A DNA stretch of 64,000 bases from Bdellovibrio bacteriovorus str. Tiberius. Lineage in GTDB: Bacteria; Bdellovibrionota; Bdellovibrionia; Bdellovibrionales; Bdellovibrionaceae. The notes beneath the pieces were generated by a model that saw only the letters and a list, made by a program, of their open reading frames with translations, had not been told where the DNA came from and did no database searches. Location: assembly GCF_000317895.1 (NCBI RefSeq), contig NC_019567.1, positions 1,736,001-1,800,000 on the forward strand, read 5' to 3'. Positions 61,631 through 64,000 of the stretch are shown here, piece by piece; position 1 is the first letter of the stretch; every line of letters begins with the position of its first letter. The position numbers and the translations under genes are program-made.

Positions 61631-61740
61631 GCAACTTTCTCTATTAAAATCTAGTGTTTTCGATAAAATGTTGCCTGAAGACAACTTTTAGTGGATTTCC
61701 CCCATAATTCCATTAAAATATTTACTGTAAGCAACTTTTG
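61631..61740 (+). repeat. Three CAACTTT elements at 50-base spacing (candidate HipB sites)
   Basis: GCAACTTT at 61631, ACAACTTT at 61681 and GCAACTTT at 61731 are exactly 50 bases apart, with GTTGCC and ATTAAAAT elements between. The last copy adjoins the hipB ribosome site (GGAGG). Regular spacing of about five helical turns suits cooperative binding of a dimeric repressor such as HipB. Confidence 0.45.
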
Positions 61741-61749
61741 GAGGTTCAT

Positions 61750-61974
61750 GTGGAATATATGCGTATTACAGGTGCTTCTCAATTGGCAGAAGAGGTCCGG
61801 AAGATTCGCAAAGAGCAAGGTATTACCAGCGAAAAGCTCGGGCAGTATGCTGACCTTTCTCGTTATGCCGTTTTGAACTTCGAAAATCAAAAGTCGGACA
61901 TCAAGTTGTCGACGCTTTTGAAAATTCTAAAGCTTTGCAATATCGAGATTTATATCAAGGTCAAAAGCAAATGA
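61750..61974 (+). CDS. hipB: HipB-like XRE antitoxin
   Basis: Start chosen at GTG 61750, five bases after GGAGG. 74 residues, essentially one XRE helix-turn-helix (QLAEEVRKIRKEQGITSEKL, DLSRYAVLNFENQKSDIKLS) with a short strand tail (IEIYIKVKSK). Overlaps hipA by ATGA. Represses its own operon and neutralises HipA in characterised systems. Confidence 0.82.
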   Translation: MEYMRITGASQLAEEVRKIRKEQGITSEKLGQYADLSRYAVLNFENQKSDIKLSTLLKILKLCNIEIYIKVKSK

Positions 61975-63233
61975 AGCGGCCGTTGAATGTCTTTTACAAA
62001 AAGCAACATGTTGGAGTGCTGCTGAAAAAGCCTGATGACACTTTGGGTTTTTCATATTCAGAAAAATGGATTTCTGGGAAAGATTCTTTTGTTCTGTCGC
62101 CAGCCTTGCCATTGCAAAAGGACGAGTTTAACAATCGCCTGACCAAGGCGTATTTCGACAATCTTCTTCCTGAAGGTGACACTCTAAAGCTGTTTGAACA
62201 AATTCTGAAAAAAAGCTTCGAGGATCCCTACCAACTTTTGGAAAGCTACGGTCTTGACTGTGCGGGAGCCCTTGAAATTACGCCGTTGGACGAGGCGCCA
62301 GAGACGGTATTAAAAGGGGATCTGGAAGAGATTTCATTTGAGGAAATAGACCGGGTTATCAATAACAAAGAAAGCCTGTATGTGCACAGCCTTGTGAGCC
62401 ATAAAGGGCGTTTTTCATTGGCCGGGGCTCAGGATAAAATTCCGGTGATTTTTCAGAGCGGGAAGATTTTTTTGCCGGCGGATGCAAGACCCACAACTCA
62501 TATTCTAAAGCCACCCACTCGGATATCGGGAGTTCTAAATTCGGTGCAAAATGAGTATCTGTGCATGAGGCTTGCGGGACTTTGCGGACTGAGTATCCCG
62601 GCTATTCAGTTGGTCGGGGAAGAGCATTTATTATTCTTAGTAGAGCGTTACGATCGTAAAATCGAAAAAAATGGAACGGTTGAGCGCCTTCATCAGTTCG
62701 ACTTGTGTCAGGCCCAAGGGGTCCCTTCTGCAGAAAAGTACGAGGAAGGTGGTGGGCCGTCATTTGCGCAGAATTATAAGGTCGTAGGGGATATTTCGGA
62801 CAATAAGATTCAGGATCTCGAGGCCATCTTGAAGTGGCTGGCCTTTAATTTGTTGGTTGGAAACAACGATTCCCATTCTAAGAATCTGTCTTTTTTATAC
62901 GTAGATGGCCATACTCAATTGGCACCTATGTATGATTTGCTTTCTACTAGCATCTATAAAAATATGTCGTCGGCATTTGCGTTCTCGGTCGGAGGGCAGC
63001 GACAGCCAGCGAAAATGAAAAAGAAAAATTTTGAGATGTTGGCTGAAGAATTGGGTTTCTCTAAGAAGAAAGACATCTTTGTGAAAACTCTGAAGGAGAT
63101 GTCCGTATTAGTGGAAGAAAAAGTGGAAACGCTATGGTCAGAAATCGCGGATGATGATCGCTTTAAGTATATTAAAGGTAATCTTCGCGGCGAAATTCAA
63201 AGCCGTTTGAACCTCTATAAATCCGTGCGATGA
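61971..63233 (+). CDS. hipA: HipA-family serine/threonine kinase toxin
   Basis: Start set at ATG 61971, overlapping the hipB stop. 420 residues. N-terminal subdomain (VFYKKQHVGVLLKK, FDNLLPEG), P-loop-like GRFSLAGAQDKIPV, THILKPP, LVERYDRK, catalytic NLLVGNNDSHSKNLSFLY (~300) and APMYDLLST with the metal Asp. HipA kinases phosphorylate glutamyl-tRNA synthetase or related targets and induce dormancy. All key kinase residues are present, so it is likely active. Confidence 0.9.
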   Translation: MKRPLNVFYKKQHVGVLLKKPDDTLGFSYSEKWISGKDSFVLSPALPLQKDEFNNRLTKAYFDNLLPEGDTLKLFEQILKKSFEDPYQLLESYGLDCAGALEITPLDEAPETVLKGDLEEISFEEIDRVINNKESLYVHSLVSHKGRFSLAGAQDKIPVIFQSGKIFLPADARPTTHILKPPTRISGVLNSVQNEYLCMRLAGLCGLSIPAIQLVGEEHLLFLVERYDRKIEKNGTVERLHQFDLCQAQGVPSAEKYEEGGGPSFAQNYKVVGDISDNKIQDLEAILKWLAFNLLVGNNDSHSKNLSFLYVDGHTQLAPMYDLLSTSIYKNMSSAFAFSVGGQRQPAKMKKKNFEMLAEELGFSKKKDIFVKTLKEMSVLVEEKVETLWSEIADDDRFKYIKGNLRGEIQSRLNLYKSVR

Positions 63234-63340
63234 CGCGAACTAAGACTTAAGAAAAACTTGATATTTACATATAATTTACATATACAATATCTTTTTGTAG
63301 AATATGGCTTATTTAACTATTTGAAAATACAGGCTTAGTA

Positions 63341-63369
63341 TTGACTTAAACTGAGTTTAAGTGTTTATT
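63341..63369 (+). promoter_or_regulatory. Promoter with palindromic operator of the MqsR-like operon
   Basis: TTGACT (63341-63346), 17 bases, TTTATT (63364-63369). A perfect palindrome, CTTAAACT G AGTTTAAG, spans 63345-63361, overlapping the -35 and spacer. The AT-rich stretch upstream (63255-63300) has a repeated TTTACATATA element. Confidence 0.5.
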
Positions 63370-63412
63370 GATTTGGTCCGATAACCTGTTATGATGAAAG
63401 AGACTCTTTGTT

Positions 63413-63826
63413 ATGCCAGCACATTATCCCCTTATAGATGTGAAAAAGCTGGTAGAGGAGGAACTGAATGACTCATCTGCAGGGAAAGTTATTTTTTCGG
63501 CCAAATCTAGATCGATTAATGCGGTTATTGCTGTGCATAAAAATCTTAAGGGGCACCGAATGACTTCGGAAAAAGCGGCCCAGTTTATTTTGTACAGGCT
63601 GTTGGAGATTCAGGAGAGAGATTTCTGTAAAACTAAAGTCGGGCAGTGGGATGATCCACACTTTATTGTGGATCAATATGGGTTTTCCTACGAAGGCGTA
63701 TCGTATTTTATTAAGTTCAGAATTGATTCTCAATCTGGAGAGCTTGACGAGATTTCTTTTCATCCATTGGAAAAAGATATGATTTTAGAAAGTGGTGTAA
63801 CTTTAAAGGCACAAGGTGGTGTGTGA
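63413..63826 (+). CDS. MqsR-like toxin, N-terminally extended
   Basis: 137 residues. The second half resembles MqsR: LLEIQERDFCKTKVGQWDD, then FIVDQYGFSYEGVSYFIKFR, as in MqsR's helix and central sheet. MqsR is about 98 residues, so this has a ~40-residue N-terminal extension (VKKLVEEELNDSSAGKVIFS). It is followed, with a one-base overlap, by a protein with two CxxC pairs like the MqsA zinc domain. Similarity is by eye. Confidence 0.55.
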   Translation: MPAHYPLIDVKKLVEEELNDSSAGKVIFSAKSRSINAVIAVHKNLKGHRMTSEKAAQFILYRLLEIQERDFCKTKVGQWDDPHFIVDQYGFSYEGVSYFIKFRIDSQSGELDEISFHPLEKDMILESGVTLKAQGGV

Positions 63827-64000
63827 TGAGGCGCTGTGGAGAGTGCGGTAGCACATACTTGAGTAAGAAAAACATTAAAGGTTCTTTGCACCCATGGAAA
63901 GATTATTCTCAGGTGGAGCTTTTGTTGGATCAAGAGGTCTTGACCTGCGAAAAGTGTGGAAATCAGATTATGACAGTGCAGGATCTGAGGAATTTGGATG
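63826..64000 (+). CDS. YgiT/MqsA-type zinc-finger antitoxin (5' part)
   Basis: At least 58 residues, open to the window edge. Starts MRRCGECGSTYLSKKNIKG and continues to LTCEKCGNQIMTVQDLRNLD, giving CxxC...CxxC, the zinc knuckle of MqsA/YgiT antitoxins. The C-terminal HTH expected for MqsA would lie beyond the window. Start overlaps the toxin stop by one base. Confidence 0.65.
   Translation, partial: MRRCGECGSTYLSKKNIKGSLHPWKDYSQVELLLDQEVLTCEKCGNQIMTVQDLRNLD

Larger units (their letters stand above)
61368..61749. other. Noncoding region upstream of hipBA
   Basis: About 380 bases without a gene. It contains the promoter of the leftward barrel-like gene, a 31-base dyad at 61564-61594, and three copies of a CAACTTT element spaced exactly 50 bases apart upstream of hipB. 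No clear -35/-10 pair could be chosen. Confidence 0.5.

Noticed and set aside
1-64000. CRISPR arrays, tRNA or rRNA genes, insertion sequences
   Set aside because: No regularly spaced repeats, cloverleaf-like genes or transposase motifs were recognised on either strand.

Overview
The window reads as chromosome of a Gram-negative predatory-type deltaproteobacterium, most likely Bdellovibrio or a close relative (Bdellovibrionota). This is inferred from the mix of genes: a mosaic fibre/adhesin-like protein at the left edge, many small exported proteins, periplasmic and outer-membrane proteins, dense gene packing and moderate GC. I see no rRNA, tRNA, CRISPR array or insertion sequence.

Region 1 (1-24.2 kb) is mostly housekeeping and envelope chromosome. 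It holds the 5' part of a fibre-like exported protein; several exported unknowns; an HTH regulator coupled to a 40-residue exported peptide; a Cys-rich copper-storage-like protein; a YdiK/PerM-family membrane protein; an exported papain-like protease; a cis/trans fatty-acid isomerase with a haem motif (Cti); a histidine phosphatase; an EI24/CysZ-like membrane protein; a Fur-family repressor; a cytoplasmic PAS-PAS histidine kinase; the pstSCAB phosphate importer; a beta-barrel protein; a truncated acetyltransferase-like gene next to a degenerate sugar-nucleotide dehydratase; and a large SWIM/SNF2 helicase.

Region 2 (24.2-60.9 kb) is a surface-glycan locus bracketed by two paralogous RelE/HigB-type toxin-antitoxin pairs. 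Its left part (25-32.8 kb) has an MBOAT/SGNH O-acetylation pair, two LtaS/MdoB-like phospho-transferases around a GT17 glycosyltransferase, and a nucleotidyltransferase/ribbon-helix-helix toxin-antitoxin pair. The middle (32.8-40.9 kb) has an O-antigen ligase/polymerase, an overlapping epimerase/ATP-grasp/HAD/acyltransferase operon, and a GT2/acetyltransferase/HTTM operon. The right part (41-60.1 kb) encodes a Wzx/Wzy-type O-antigen or capsule. wbpA, wbpB, wbpD and wbpE make a UDP-2,3-diacetamido-uronic acid. HisH, HisF and two WbpG-like amidotransferases should convert it to an acetamidino sugar. PglF/E/D/C homologues make UDP-di-N-acetylbacillosamine and load it on undecaprenyl phosphate. 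Two GT4 transferases, a membrane GT-C protein, a Wzx flippase and a Wzy polymerase complete the set. Parts of this region are clearly more AT-rich than the flanks.

Region 3 (60.9-64 kb) has a small exported barrel-like protein, a HipBA toxin-antitoxin operon and the start of an MqsR/MqsA-like pair cut by the window edge. Counting the flanking pairs, five toxin-antitoxin modules lie in or beside the glycan locus, several with clear operator palindromes.
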